The notes below the pieces were generated by a model, which ran no database searches, was not told the origin of the DNA, and was given only the letters and a program-made list of their open reading frames with translations. From CALKAL01 sp051846895 (GTDB lineage: Bacteria; Bacillota; Bacilli; Bacillales; Alkalibacillaceae): a stretch of DNA of 64,000 bases. Each line of letters begins with the position of its first letter. Position 1 is the stretch's first letter. Shown here piece after piece: positions 9,307 to 17,556 of this stretch. The position numbers and the translations under genes were made by a program. The DNA is taken from NCBI GenBank assembly GCA_051846895.1, contig JBPYCQ010000013.1, positions 19,376-83,375 of the forward strand, written 5' to 3'.

Positions 9307-10433
9307 GACATTTCCCTCCAAATTTGCAGTTCATCTATTTGCTTTAATGCTTCGTTAATATCATTTGTTAAAAAATTAATATGACCCATTTTTCGTTTAG
9401 TTTTCACATCTTTTTTCCCATAAAGGTGTAACTTAGCATTCTGGATTGATGGGATTTGTTTTATAGCGTCGTCAAAATGCTCACCTAAAATATTCATCAT
9501 AATAACTGGTCGGTATAGTTCTGGACTTCCTAGTTTAAAACCACTAATTGAGCGAACATGTTGTTCAAATTGTGATGTCTCACAGGCATCTAACGTATAG
9601 TGACCTGAATTATGTGGTCTTGGGGCAATTTCGTTAATGTAAATTTTACCTTCATGTGTCAAAAACATTTCGACACCTAACGTCCCAACCATATTTATTG
9701 ATTGAGCTAACGCTTCAGCCAATTTTGTTGCATGTTGCTCTACTTTTTGTTCAATACGTGCAGGAACAATCGACTGAACTAATATATGATTAACGTGGAT
9801 GTTTTCCGCAACAGGAAAAGATGTCATCTCACCTGTTGTTCCCCTGTTAACTATGACTGATATTTCTTTTTCAAAGTGTAAAAATTTCTCAACAATACAA
9901 AGCTGTTCGCTCACTAACTGTTCAGCTTCACTTAAATCTTTTTCTGACTGTAAAAGTATTTGACCTTTTCCGTCATAGCCGCCACGTCTTGTTTTGACGA
10001 CTACCGGAAATCCTAGTTCAAAACAGGCTTCTTTTAATTGTTCTTCATTAAAAATCACCCGATAAGGGACGACCTTTGCGCCACTCTTTTCAATAGCTTC
10101 TTTCTCGTAAGCACGATCTTGAGACAACTTGATTAATTGACTTCCTTGTGGTAATTTGCCGTATGATTCAATGAGCTGACAAACTTCAGCATTTACATTT
10201 TCAAACTCATAAGTAATCACATCGGATACATCAATCAATTGCATGGCTGCTTTTTTATCACTATAGTCCGCGACAATTTCTATATCTGCTACTTGCCCTG
10301 CCGGTGAATTTTCTGTTGGGTCAAGTACAGCGATTTTGAATCCAAGTTGTTTAGCGGCAATTGCAATCATTCTGCCCAACTGACCCCCGCCGATTAAACC
10401 AATTGTTTGAGTAGGCTTTACCGTTTTTACCAT
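9303..10433 (-). CDS. purK: N5-carboxyaminoimidazole ribonucleotide synthase
   Basis: PurK uses ATP and bicarbonate to convert AIR to N5-CAIR. The 376-residue ATP-grasp protein begins TIGLIGGGQLGRMIAIAAK, the family's N-terminal nucleotide loop. It has VVKTRRGGYDGKGQ in the ATP-grasp lid, and GVEMFLTHEGKIYINEIAPRPHNSGH near the end of that domain. It overlaps purE by 7 bases; the two proteins act in sequence. Confidence 0.98.
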   Translation of the reverse strand: MVKTVKPTQTIGLIGGGQLGRMIAIAAKQLGFKIAVLDPTENSPAGQVADIEIVADYSDKKAAMQLIDVSDVITYEFENVNAEVCQLIESYGKLPQGSQLIKLSQDRAYEKEAIEKSGAKVVPYRVIFNEEQLKEACFELGFPVVVKTRRGGYDGKGQILLQSEKDLSEAEQLVSEQLCIVEKFLHFEKEISVIVNRGTTGEMTSFPVAENIHVNHILVQSIVPARIEQKVEQHATKLAEALAQSINMVGTLGVEMFLTHEGKIYINEIAPRPHNSGHYTLDACETSQFEQHVRSISGFKLGSPELYRPVIMMNILGEHFDDAIKQIPSIQNAKLHLYGKKDVKTKRKMGHINFLTNDINEALKQIDELQIWREMS

Positions 10434-10921
10434 GTTTGTAGCTCCTCATTACTTTGTTCTACTTTTCTCTTTAATTGTTCACGATGTTCTACTAGTTTTT
10501 CATAAACGTTTTTATCAGAAGTTGCGATAATTTGAGCTGCGAGTAATCCCGCGTTTGTCGCCCCAGCCTTTCCGATTGCAACCGTCGCAACAGGGACACC
10601 CCCAGGCATTTGCACAATCGATAATAATGAGTCAAGACCATTTAATGCCTTTGATTGTACGGGAACACCGATAACTGGAACGACGGTTTTTGACGCTAGC
10701 ATACCTGGTAGATGAGCCGCTCCACCAGCACCAGCAATAATAACTTTAATTCCTCTATCTTTTGCCTCTTCAGCATATGTAAACAGTTTCTCAGGTGTAC
10801 GGTGAGCCGATACGACTTGTTTTTCATACGGAATATCCAATTGGTCTAACACCTTACAAGCATGTTCCATCGTATCCCAATCAGACGTACTCCCCATAAC
10901 CACTCCAACCAATTCCTTCAA
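10427..10921 (-). CDS. purE: N5-CAIR mutase, class I PurE
   Basis: PurE moves the carboxyl group of N5-CAIR to give CAIR. Motifs are VGVVMGSTSDWDTM, SAHRTPEKL, AGAGGAAHLPGM and GVPVQSKALNGLDSLLSIVQMPGGVPVAT, all standard for the class I mutase. I chose the TTG start because it sits 5-6 bases after GAGGTGA; a GTG three codons upstream overlaps that Shine-Dalgarno. This is the first gene of the purine operon and stands behind a 500-base leader with a riboswitch and a palindromic repeat. Confidence 0.96.
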   Translation of the reverse strand: MKELVGVVMGSTSDWDTMEHACKVLDQLDIPYEKQVVSAHRTPEKLFTYAEEAKDRGIKVIIAGAGGAAHLPGMLASKTVVPVIGVPVQSKALNGLDSLLSIVQMPGGVPVATVAIGKAGATNAGLLAAQIIATSDKNVYEKLVEHREQLKRKVEQSNEELQTW

Positions 10922-10966
10922 CAAAATCACCTCAAATTATTGATACTTTTTAGAAACAAGGTTCTG

Positions 10967-11162
10967 TTAATGTTTAGTGTTGATAATAACGATTTTTACA
11001 CTGAGTTGTTGTATTGTGAAGAGCGAAGGTGGCGACTCCTGCGGGAACAGCACGAGTCTCGAGACCCCGCAGGAAGTGTCTTTCTTCCGAGGAGGCTCGA
11101 GCCGTGCCCGCGGAAAGCGTCCACCGATAGCGATTCACAATAAACAACAACGGGTTTTAATA
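10967..11162. repeat. GC-rich palindromic repeat element inside the purE leader
   Basis: The stretch is markedly GC-richer than its AT-rich surroundings and is built from nested inverted repeats. Outer arms are ATTGTGAA at 11013-11020 with TTCACAAT at 11134-11141, and GGTGG at 11028 with CCACC at 11121. An inner hairpin has 9-base perfect arms at 11037-11045 and 11066-11074. Two 10-base palindromes lie at 11056-11065 and 11094-11103, each with a CTCGAG core. I recognise this sort of sequence as a dispersed intergenic element of Bacillaceae. It sits between the riboswitch terminator and purE, so it is transcribed into the mRNA leader. Confidence 0.8.
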
Positions 11163-11172
11163 GAACCTAAAA

Positions 11173-11211
11173 CAAAAAAACAGATTGTTCCCTAAAGAGG
11201 AAAGCAATCTG
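11173..11211 (-). terminator. Riboswitch-controlled intrinsic terminator of the purine leader
   Basis: Arms CAGATTGT (11181-11188) and CAATCTG (11205-11211) form a hairpin that in the minus-strand RNA is followed by a run of seven U. It lies about 55 bases downstream of the guanine aptamer, the normal place for the expression platform. When guanine is bound, transcription should stop before purE. Confidence 0.85.
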
Positions 11212-11264
11212 CACAATAAATCACACTTAAAAAAACGTATGAAAAATCGTTGTTCAGCTTACTT

Positions 11265-11335
11265 CCCTCATAGTCCGGTCATTTACGGTAACCGGGTAGA
11301 GACTATTGGGCCATATTCCCAAAATTATATGAGGG
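11265..11335 (-). promoter_or_regulatory. Guanine-class purine riboswitch aptamer
   Basis: Read on the minus strand, P1 pairs CCCTCA with TGAGGG, and the junction sequences ATATAAT, TCTCTACC and the ACTATG of J3/1 match the purine aptamer. The two hairpin loops carry the usual ATATGG and CGTAAAT elements. The base before TATG in J3/1 is C (ACTATG), which specifies guanine or hypoxanthine; adenine aptamers have T there. It controls the purine operon together with the terminator downstream. Confidence 0.95.
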
Positions 11336-11365
11336 TGTTTCTTCACTGTTCGATTTTACAACTTC

Positions 11366-11393
11366 ATTATAACATTTTATAGGATACATTCAA
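11366..11393 (-). promoter_or_regulatory. Sigma-A promoter of the purine operon
   Basis: TTGAAT at 11388-11393 and TATAAT at 11366-11371 are 16 bases apart. The position, about 30 bases before the aptamer and just downstream of the PurR boxes, matches the B. subtilis pur promoter layout. Confidence 0.85.
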
Positions 11394-11407
11394 CACACAA
11401 TTAGTAA

Positions 11408-11451
11408 AAAACCGTTATTTTTTAAAAAATTAATTCCTAATGTTCGGATTT
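11408..11451 (-). promoter_or_regulatory. PurR operator: one strong PurBox and one degenerate inverted PurBox
   Basis: The minus strand at 11439-11451 reads AAATCCGAACATT, matching the PurBox consensus AWWWCCGAACWWT at every position. An inverted second box at 11408-11420 reads AAAACCGTTATTT on the plus strand and keeps about 10 of 13 positions. They are 18 bases apart, near the 16-17 known in B. subtilis. The strong box begins four bases after the truA stop codon. A PurR gene is not in this window. Confidence 0.85.
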
Positions 11452-11454
11452 AAC

Positions 11455-12198
11455 TTAATAAATAACCTCTTTTAAATATAATCCTTTCCCAGGAGCAGTT
11501 ATTCCAAGCTTATTACGATCTAATGTTGAAAATGCATCATTAATACAGCTAGCTTCTTTTTTCCCTATACCAATTTCTATTAAAGTTCCTACAATTATTC
11601 TAACCATATGTGTTAAAAAGCCATTTCCTGTCACATCAAAATAAATTCGGTCATTCTTTTTGTAAATTTTAATATCGTAGATTGTTCGGGTTTTATCCCC
11701 TTTTACATTAGACTTCGAAGCTGAAAAAGGAGTGAAATCATGCGTCCCAAGTAATAACTTCGCAGCTTCTTCCATTTTTTGAATCGACACGTCTTGAGGG
11801 ACATGCCATTCATATAGCCTTCTGAATAGATCAACAGCCTTTCTATTCAACACAACATATTGATACGTTTTTTTCTTTGCATCTTTTCTAGCGTGAAACG
11901 TCGGACTAGTTTTTTCAACATGTTTAATCGTCATGTCATCTGGCAGTAATGTTGATAAAGCACGAAGCCACGATTTTTCATCCAAATTTAAAAATGAATC
12001 AAAATGAATGACTTGTCCTAAGGCGTGAACATTAGCATCTGTTCGACCTGAACTATAAATCCTAATATGTTCACCATGCATTTTTTCTAATGCTTTCTCA
12101 ATATCCAATTGAACCGTTCGTTTATCAAGCTGAACTTGATAACCCGCAAAATTTGTTCCATCATATTGAATGATTAATTTAATCCGTTCCATAGACAT
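11455..12198 (-). CDS. truA: tRNA pseudouridine(38-40) synthase
   Basis: TruA isomerises uridines 38-40 in the anticodon stem of many tRNAs. The 247-residue protein has the catalytic segment SSGRTDANVHALGQV, whose Asp is the nucleophile; the usual Gly after TDA is Asn here. Later segments FTPFSASK and NGFLTHMVRIIVGTLIEIG are typical of the family. It begins 4 bases after ecfT. Downstream, rplM and rpsI would be expected in a Bacillus, but the purine operator follows at once with no visible terminator. Confidence 0.96.
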   Translation of the reverse strand: MSMERIKLIIQYDGTNFAGYQVQLDKRTVQLDIEKALEKMHGEHIRIYSSGRTDANVHALGQVIHFDSFLNLDEKSWLRALSTLLPDDMTIKHVEKTSPTFHARKDAKKKTYQYVVLNRKAVDLFRRLYEWHVPQDVSIQKMEEAAKLLLGTHDFTPFSASKSNVKGDKTRTIYDIKIYKKNDRIYFDVTGNGFLTHMVRIIVGTLIEIGIGKKEASCINDAFSTLDRNKLGITAPGKGLYLKEVIY

Positions 12199-12202
12199 TT
12201 AT

Positions 12203-13000
12203 TCACGTCCTTAAAACAAAAAATAATACCATAACTAGTAAAAAGAATACAATGGCTACATAATCTAGTCTATCCAGTCTGAGCTCCCGAAGTTTCGTAC
12301 GCCCTTCACCACCACGATAACCACGAGCTTCCATCGCTGTCGCCAATTCTTCTGCCCGCTTGAAGGCGCTGATAAATAGCGGAATTAATAATGGAATAAC
12401 GGCTTTTAGTCGTTCTTTAAACGGCCCGGTCGCAATATCTAACCCTCTTGATGATTGTGCTTTAGAAATCTTTTCTGTCTCTAGCATTAAAGTCGGAATG
12501 AATCGTAAAGAAATCGACATCATAAGTGCTAGTTCATGTACAGGGAATTTCACCTTATTTAACGGCTTCAATAGCACTTCAATCGCATCCGTTATTTCAA
12601 TCGGTGTTGTTGTTAATGTTAATAATGTCGTCATAAAAATAAGTAAAAATAAGCGCCCTGAAATTTCAATCGCTTGAATAAGCGCCTCTTTGTAAAGCGG
12701 AAACCCAAATATTGAAAAAAGCTCCTGCCCATCTCGAGTTAAAATAAAATGTAATATAAATGTAATGGCGACAATAAACCATAACGGCTTTAATCCTTTA
12801 ATGATATATGAAACATGTATTTTAGTAAGAATCGCACTTAACAATGAGAAAAATAATAACACAGAATAACTCGCTAATGTTTCAGCTGAAAAAACAATAA
12901 TGACATAAAAAAAGACGATACCTATTTTCAAACGCGGATCCAATCTATGAATAATAGACCCACCAGGAACATATCTACCAATGATAAACGATTCACTCAC
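12203..13000 (-). CDS. ecfT: Energy-coupling factor transporter transmembrane protein
   Basis: EcfT is the membrane scaffold linking the two ECF ATPases to substrate-binding S components for vitamin uptake. The 265-residue protein has about five hydrophobic segments. Its cytoplasmic coupling helices carry the two expected Ala/Ser-Arg-Gly motifs, QSSRGLD near residue 190 and MEARGYR near residue 228. I chose the GTG eight bases after GAGGG rather than a GTG three codons upstream. It overlaps the ecfA2 end. No S component is encoded next to it, so this is the shared (group II) module. Confidence 0.95.
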   Translation of the reverse strand: MSESFIIGRYVPGGSIIHRLDPRLKIGIVFFYVIIVFSAETLASYSVLLFFSLLSAILTKIHVSYIIKGLKPLWFIVAITFILHFILTRDGQELFSIFGFPLYKEALIQAIEISGRLFLLIFMTTLLTLTTTPIEITDAIEVLLKPLNKVKFPVHELALMMSISLRFIPTLMLETEKISKAQSSRGLDIATGPFKERLKAVIPLLIPLFISAFKRAEELATAMEARGYRGGEGRTKLRELRLDRLDYVAIVFFLLVMVLFFVLRT

Positions 13001-13856
13001 GATGAGCACCCTCTTTCAACCACTCAGAAAGGTGCTGAGCAAGTCTATCAATAGAAAGATCTTGACTATCGTAGGTAAAGTTGAGTCGCTCTTTTAAATA
13101 TGTAATGAATTCAATGATTTCAGGTACATTAAGGCCAAGGCTTTTCAGCTGATCTTTCTTCTTAAATATTGTGAGAGGCTCGCCAATCATCGCAGTTGTT
13201 CCTTTATCTAATACAACGATTTGATCCGCATAAGCTAAAGCGTCTTCCATATCATGGGTTATTAAGATTGTCGTTTGTTGTTTATCTTTATGTAATTTTG
13301 CAAAAAGCTCCATCATTTTATATTTTCCTAACGGATCAAGTCCAGCTGTCGGCTCATCTAAAACTAACACCTTAGGATTCATAACCAATATACTTGCAAT
13401 AGCTACTCGACGCATTTGACCACCACTCAACTCAAATGGTGACTTTTCAAGTACTTCCTCTGGTAGGCCGACTGTTTTTACTACTTGTAATAATTCGTCT
13501 TCTGACACATCTATCCCAAAGTTTTTCGGACCAAATAAAATGTCCTTTTTAACTGTTTCTTCAAACAATTGATGTTCAGGATATTGGAAGACCATACCGA
13601 CTTCTTTACGTAATTGTTTAATTTGTTTATTTTTTTCATTCGTCAATTCGAAAGGTCCAATCGTTATCTTACCTGTCGTCGGCCGAACTAAACCATTTAA
13701 ATGTTGAATGAGTGTTGATTTCCCCGAACCTGTATGGCCGATAATTGCTGTAAATGAGCCATTAGGTATGTGAAATGAAATATCTTTAAGTGCTTGATGT
13801 GCAAATGGGGTGTTCGCCTGATAAATATAGTTTACTTTTTCAAATGTAATGTCCAT
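12993..13856 (-). CDS. ecfA2: ECF transporter ATP-binding subunit A2
   Basis: This ABC ATPase powers the ECF vitamin transporter with EcfA1 and EcfT. The 287-residue protein has Walker A GHTGSGKSTLIQ, Q-loop VFQYPEHQLFEET, signature ELSGGQMRR and Walker B KVLVLDEPTAGLDP followed by the switch His in ITHDM. It overlaps ecfA1 by about 25 bases and ecfT by 8, which indicates one transcript and coupled translation. Confidence 0.96.
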   Translation of the reverse strand: MDITFEKVNYIYQANTPFAHQALKDISFHIPNGSFTAIIGHTGSGKSTLIQHLNGLVRPTTGKITIGPFELTNEKNKQIKQLRKEVGMVFQYPEHQLFEETVKKDILFGPKNFGIDVSEDELLQVVKTVGLPEEVLEKSPFELSGGQMRRVAIASILVMNPKVLVLDEPTAGLDPLGKYKMMELFAKLHKDKQQTTILITHDMEDALAYADQIVVLDKGTTAMIGEPLTIFKKKDQLKSLGLNVPEIIEFITYLKERLNFTYDSQDLSIDRLAQHLSEWLKEGAHRE

Positions 13857-14659
13857 AATTGATCCACCAACTCTTTTAATTGTAGAGGCTCTTTAACGAA
13901 TTCAATCCCATTATGTTTCAATGCTTGTACAATTTGTGTCACTAGTGGAGGAAGTAGGTCTATTGATGGTAATTCATCACTTTTTTCTAATAACTGTTCT
14001 GGTTTCCCATCGAACCATATTTCTCCTTTATTTAATGCGATGATTCGATCAGACTGTACAGCTTCATTCAAATCATGTGTAATAGATATAATCGTTAATT
14101 CATTTTTCCGACGTAAGCTTTTAATTGTTTCAATAAGCTCTAATCTTCCTGTTGGATCTAACATCGTTGAAGCTTCGTCAAAAATAATAACGTTTGGCAT
14201 AATGGCTAATATACTAGCAATTGCGACCCTTTGTTTTTGACCACCTGATAACCTATGTGGTTCATGCATCTTATAATCAAGCATTCCAACGGCTGCCAGA
14301 CTTTGATCTATTCTTTTTTTCATTTCTTCTCTTTCAACACCAATATTCTCAAGTCCAAAGGCTACATCATCAATAACGGTTGTTCCGACGAACTGGTTTT
14401 CGGGGTTTTGAAATACCATACCGACTTCACGTCGAACATCCCAAATAGTCTGGTCATTTAATGTCATATCATTAATAATGATTTCCCCTTCAGTTGGGAG
14501 AAGTAAACCATTCATTAATTTGGCGATTGTAGATTTTCCTGAACCATTATGACCTACTAAGGAGACCCATTCACCACGTTTTATTGTGAAAGAAATCTTA
14601 TCTAAAACCTTCTCTGAATGACTGTCGTATTTAAAAGTTATATTTTTAAATTGAATCAC
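13832..14659 (-). CDS. ecfA1: ECF transporter ATP-binding subunit A1
   Basis: This is the partner ATPase of EcfA2. The 275-residue protein has Walker A GHNGSGKSTIAK, Q-loop VFQNPENQFVG, signature RLSGGQKQR, and a degenerate Walker B end: NVIIFDEASTMLDP with DEAS in place of DEPT, usual for EcfA1. The start is a GTG a few bases after GGTGG. The gene lies behind the rplQ terminator and has an apparent promoter of its own. Confidence 0.96.
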   Translation of the reverse strand: MIQFKNITFKYDSHSEKVLDKISFTIKRGEWVSLVGHNGSGKSTIAKLMNGLLLPTEGEIIINDMTLNDQTIWDVRREVGMVFQNPENQFVGTTVIDDVAFGLENIGVEREEMKKRIDQSLAAVGMLDYKMHEPHRLSGGQKQRVAIASILAIMPNVIIFDEASTMLDPTGRLELIETIKSLRRKNELTIISITHDLNEAVQSDRIIALNKGEIWFDGKPEQLLEKSDELPSIDLLPPLVTQIVQALKHNGIEFVKEPLQLKELVDQLWTLHLKK

Positions 14660-14719
14660 AGTTTTTCCACCTTCAGTTTAGCAATATATTTCCTAGGAAA
14701 TAGACCTACACCATATTCT

Positions 14720-14728
14720 ATCATATCA
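14720..14728 (-). promoter_or_regulatory. Extended -10 promoter candidate for the ecf-truA operon
   Basis: The minus strand reads TGATATGAT, an extended -10 (TG-N-TATGAT), between the rplQ terminator and ecfA1. No clear -35 is seen at 16-18 bases. The terminator just upstream makes a separate promoter necessary, but this exact site is tentative. Confidence 0.5.
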
Positions 14729-14781
14729 CCCTTTTGTTTTTTACATATAACTATATTCGCAAATCTCATTCTTTTAGGCAC

Positions 14782-14828
14782 AAAAAAAGGGCACAGTTTC
14801 CAAAGTTTTTGGAAGCTGATCACCCTTC
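14782..14828 (-). terminator. Intrinsic terminator of the alpha operon after rplQ
   Basis: A long stem pairs AGGG..CAGCTTCCA with TGGAA.CTG..CCCT in the minus-strand RNA and runs into seven U. It closes the S10-spc-alpha transcript. Confidence 0.9.
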
Positions 14829-14850
14829 AAGCCATCTATCATTCGATTAA

Positions 14851-15216
14851 TTAGTCGACAAATTCAATAATCACCATTTTTGATCCGTCGCCTCTACGCT
14901 CGCCAAGCTTTAATATACGTGTATATCCACCTTGACGTTCTTCAAAACGAGGAGCAAGATCAGAGAATAATTTTTGAATTGCGTTTTGTGTACCTTCTTC
15001 ATCGGCGTTTACTTTTCTTAAATAAGAAGCAGCTTGACGACGTGCATGAAGGTCTCCGCGCTTACCGAGTGTAATCATCTTTTCCACAACTGGACGAAGT
15101 TGTTTTGCTTTCGCTTCAGTTGTTTCAATTCGCTCATGAACGATTAAGTCTGTAGCAAGATTACGTAGTAAAGCGTTACGCTGATCAGTTGTACGACCTA
15201 ATTTTGCTTTTGCCAT
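14851..15216 (-). CDS. rplQ: Large ribosomal subunit protein bL17
   Basis: L17 lies near the peptide exit tunnel of the 50S subunit. The 121-residue protein begins MAKAKLGRTTDQRNALLRNLATDLI, the L17 signature, and ends in the GGYTRILKLGERRGDGSKMVIIEFVD tail. The ATG follows AAGGAGG; a longer reading through that site is rejected. It is the last gene of the alpha operon, 48 bases after rpoA, and is followed by a strong terminator. Confidence 0.98.
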   Translation of the reverse strand: MAKAKLGRTTDQRNALLRNLATDLIVHERIETTEAKAKQLRPVVEKMITLGKRGDLHARRQAASYLRKVNADEEGTQNAIQKLFSDLAPRFEERQGGYTRILKLGERRGDGSKMVIIEFVD

Positions 15217-15264
15217 TCTCAAAACCTCCTTCATTCGGGAATGTAATTCATCGGTGTCTGACGA

Positions 15265-16209
15265 TTAATCGTCCTTGCGCAAACCAAGGCTTAAATCAGC
15301 AAGTTTATTTTTAACTTCATCTAAAGATTTACGTCCTAAGTTACGCACTTTCATCATGTCTTCTTCTGTTTTTTGCGTTAATTCATGAACCGTATTGATT
15401 CCTGCACGCTTTAAACAGTTATATGAACGAACAGATAAATCTAATTCTTCAATCGTCATTTCTAACACTTTTTCTTTCTGGTCTTCTTCTTTCTCAACCA
15501 TAATCTCCGCTTTTTGCGCTTCATCTGTTAAACTAACGAACACGTTTAAATGTTCTGTAAAGATTTTAGCACCAAGGGAAATTGCTTCTTCCGGGCGAAG
15601 ACTTCCATCTGTCCACACATCAAACGTTAGTTTATCAAAATTCGCATCTTGACCGACACGTGTATTTTCAACTTGATAAGTGCATCGTTTTACTGGTGTG
15701 AAGATTGAATCAATTGGAATTACGCCAATCGGTTGCTCATCATGCTTATTTAACTCAGCAGGACGATAGCCACGTCCTCTTTCAGCAAAGATCTTCATGT
15801 TTAACTTACCATTACCTGAAATAGTTGCAATTAATAAATCAGGATTTAGGATTTCCACATCACTATCATGCTGTATATCCTTGGCTGTAACTTCCCCTTC
15901 TCCTTGAGCATTTATTTCAAGTGTTTTAGGTTCATCTGAATAAATTTTCAGTGCTAATTGTTTCAAGTTCAAAACAATCGTAGTCACATCTTCTACTACA
16001 TGTTCTAAAGTAGAAAACTCATGAAGTGCACCTTCGATTTGTACAGATGTAACTGCTGCTCCTGGAAGTGAGGATAGCAAGATACGACGTAGGGCATTTC
16101 CAACTGTTGTTCCATACCCGCGCTCTAATGGTTCAATCACAAATTTACCAAACGTTGTATCTTCACTAACTTCAACTGTTTCCACTTTAGGTTTTTCAAT
16201 TTCAATCAT
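15265..16209 (-). CDS. rpoA: DNA-directed RNA polymerase subunit alpha
   Basis: Alpha dimerises to start RNA polymerase assembly and contacts activators and UP elements. The 314-residue protein has the N-terminal assembly domain (FVIEPLERGYGTTVGNALRRILLSSLPGAA), an acidic linker around residue 235, and a C-terminal domain with LDLSVRSYNCLKRAGINTV and MKVRNLGRKSLDEV. The ATG follows GAAGGAGGG. A promoter sits in the 168-base gap to rpsK. The length equals the usual Bacillus form. Confidence 0.99.
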   Translation of the reverse strand: MIEIEKPKVETVEVSEDTTFGKFVIEPLERGYGTTVGNALRRILLSSLPGAAVTSVQIEGALHEFSTLEHVVEDVTTIVLNLKQLALKIYSDEPKTLEINAQGEGEVTAKDIQHDSDVEILNPDLLIATISGNGKLNMKIFAERGRGYRPAELNKHDEQPIGVIPIDSIFTPVKRCTYQVENTRVGQDANFDKLTFDVWTDGSLRPEEAISLGAKIFTEHLNVFVSLTDEAQKAEIMVEKEEDQKEKVLEMTIEELDLSVRSYNCLKRAGINTVHELTQKTEEDMMKVRNLGRKSLDEVKNKLADLSLGLRKDD

Positions 16210-16333
16210 CCACAAACCCTCCTTCAAAACGTCGAAACATCGACGATACGAGACGTACCCCCGAAATTAATCAAGTTGTTTCTTGATCATTTAATAGTTT
16301 TTCCGCACTACGTGTAAAAAAACTTATTACCCT

Positions 16334-16362
16334 ATCATATCCCATTATAGACAGGGATACAA
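16334..16362 (-). promoter_or_regulatory. Internal promoter in front of rpoA
   Basis: TTGTAT (16357-16362) and TATGAT (16334-16339) are 17 bases apart in the rpsK-rpoA gap. It would allow rpoA-rplQ to be made apart from the spc operon. A short hairpin with CGTCGA arms lies downstream at about 16228-16244. Confidence 0.65.
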
Positions 16363-16377
16363 ATTATATACTAACGA

Positions 16378-16776
<399 letters not shown>

Positions 16777-16800
16777 GGCTTAGCATACCTCCTTCATTTA

Positions 16801-17166
16801 TTATTTTTTCTTATTCGCTACTGTACGACGAGGACCTTTACGTGTACGAGAGTTATTTTTCGTATTTTGACCACGTACTGGTAATCCACGACGATGGCGG
16901 ATTCCTCTATATGAACCAATTTCAATTAGACGTTTAATGTTAAGTGAAACTTCACGACGAAGGTCACCTTCAACATTGTATTTGTCTACTTCTTTACGGA
17001 TATTTGCTAATTCTTCTTCTGTTAAATCACGTACACGTGTATCTTCAGAAACTCCTGCATTTTTCAAAATTTCTTGTGCAGTTGATTTACCGATTCCGTA
17101 TACGTATGTTAATGAAATAACGATACGTTTATCACGCGGAACATCTACTCCTGCTATACGAGCCAT
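16801..17166 (-). CDS. rpsM: Small ribosomal subunit protein uS13
   Basis: S13 is in the 30S head and bridges to the 50S subunit and the P-site tRNA. The 121-residue protein starts MARIAGVDVPRDKRIVISLTY, has the helix-two-turn-helix GIGKSTAQEIL and ends GLPVRGQNTKNNSRTRKGPRRTVANKKK. It lies between rpmJ and rpsK as in other Firmicutes. Confidence 0.99.
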   Translation of the reverse strand: MARIAGVDVPRDKRIVISLTYVYGIGKSTAQEILKNAGVSEDTRVRDLTEEELANIRKEVDKYNVEGDLRREVSLNIKRLIEIGSYRGIRHRRGLPVRGQNTKNNSRTRKGPRRTVANKKK

Positions 17167-17190
17167 GTAAGACTTGCACCTCCTTCAAAT

Positions 17191-17304
17191 TTATCCTTGC
17201 TTTTGCTTATGCTTTGGATTTTCACAAATTACCATTACTCTACCTTTACGGCGGATTACTTTACATTTTTCACAAATCGGTTTTACAGATGGTCTTACTT
17301 TCAC
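17191..17304 (-). CDS. rpmJ: Large ribosomal subunit protein bL36, zinc-binding form
   Basis: L36 is the smallest 50S protein. This 37-residue gene starts with GTG after GGAGG and reads MKVRPSVKPICEKC, then KVIRRKGRVMVICENPKHKQKQG. Cys11, Cys14, Cys27 and His32 are the zinc ligands of the C+ form. It lies between infA and rpsM, its usual place. Confidence 0.97.
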   Translation of the reverse strand: MKVRPSVKPICEKCKVIRRKGRVMVICENPKHKQKQG

Positions 17305-17337
17305 TTTTCTTACCTCCTTTAGATCGGAGTATTCCTA

Positions 17338-17556
17338 TTATTTGTAACGGTATGTGATCCGACCTCTTGTTAAGTCGTATGGTGACATTTCTACTGTCAC
17401 TTTATCTCCCGGTAAGATACGGATAAAATGCATTCGAATTTTACCAGATACGTGTGCTAATATCTCGTGATCGTTTTCTAGTTTTACTTTAAACATTGCA
17501 TTTGGTAATGTCTCTAAAACCGTACCTTCCATCTCAATAACGTCATCTTTCGCCAT
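17338..17556 (-). CDS. infA: Translation initiation factor IF-1
   Basis: IF-1 occupies the 30S A site during initiation. The 72-residue protein is a single OB fold, beginning MAKDDVIEMEGTVLETLPN and ending LTRGRITYRYK, with the conserved VSGKIRMHFIRILPGDKV. Its start overlaps the upstream KOW-domain gene by 14 bases, so translation is probably coupled. Confidence 0.99.
   Translation of the reverse strand: MAKDDVIEMEGTVLETLPNAMFKVKLENDHEILAHVSGKIRMHFIRILPGDKVTVEMSPYDLTRGRITYRYK

Noticed and set aside
10862..11143. Plus-strand open frames across the palindromic repeat
   Set aside because: They are produced by the GC-rich repeat and the purE complement; there is no ribosome-binding site or family.
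12360..12677. A possible riboflavin or other vitamin S-component gene near ecfT
   Set aside because: The only frame is antisense to ecfT; no hydrophobic S-component is encoded here.
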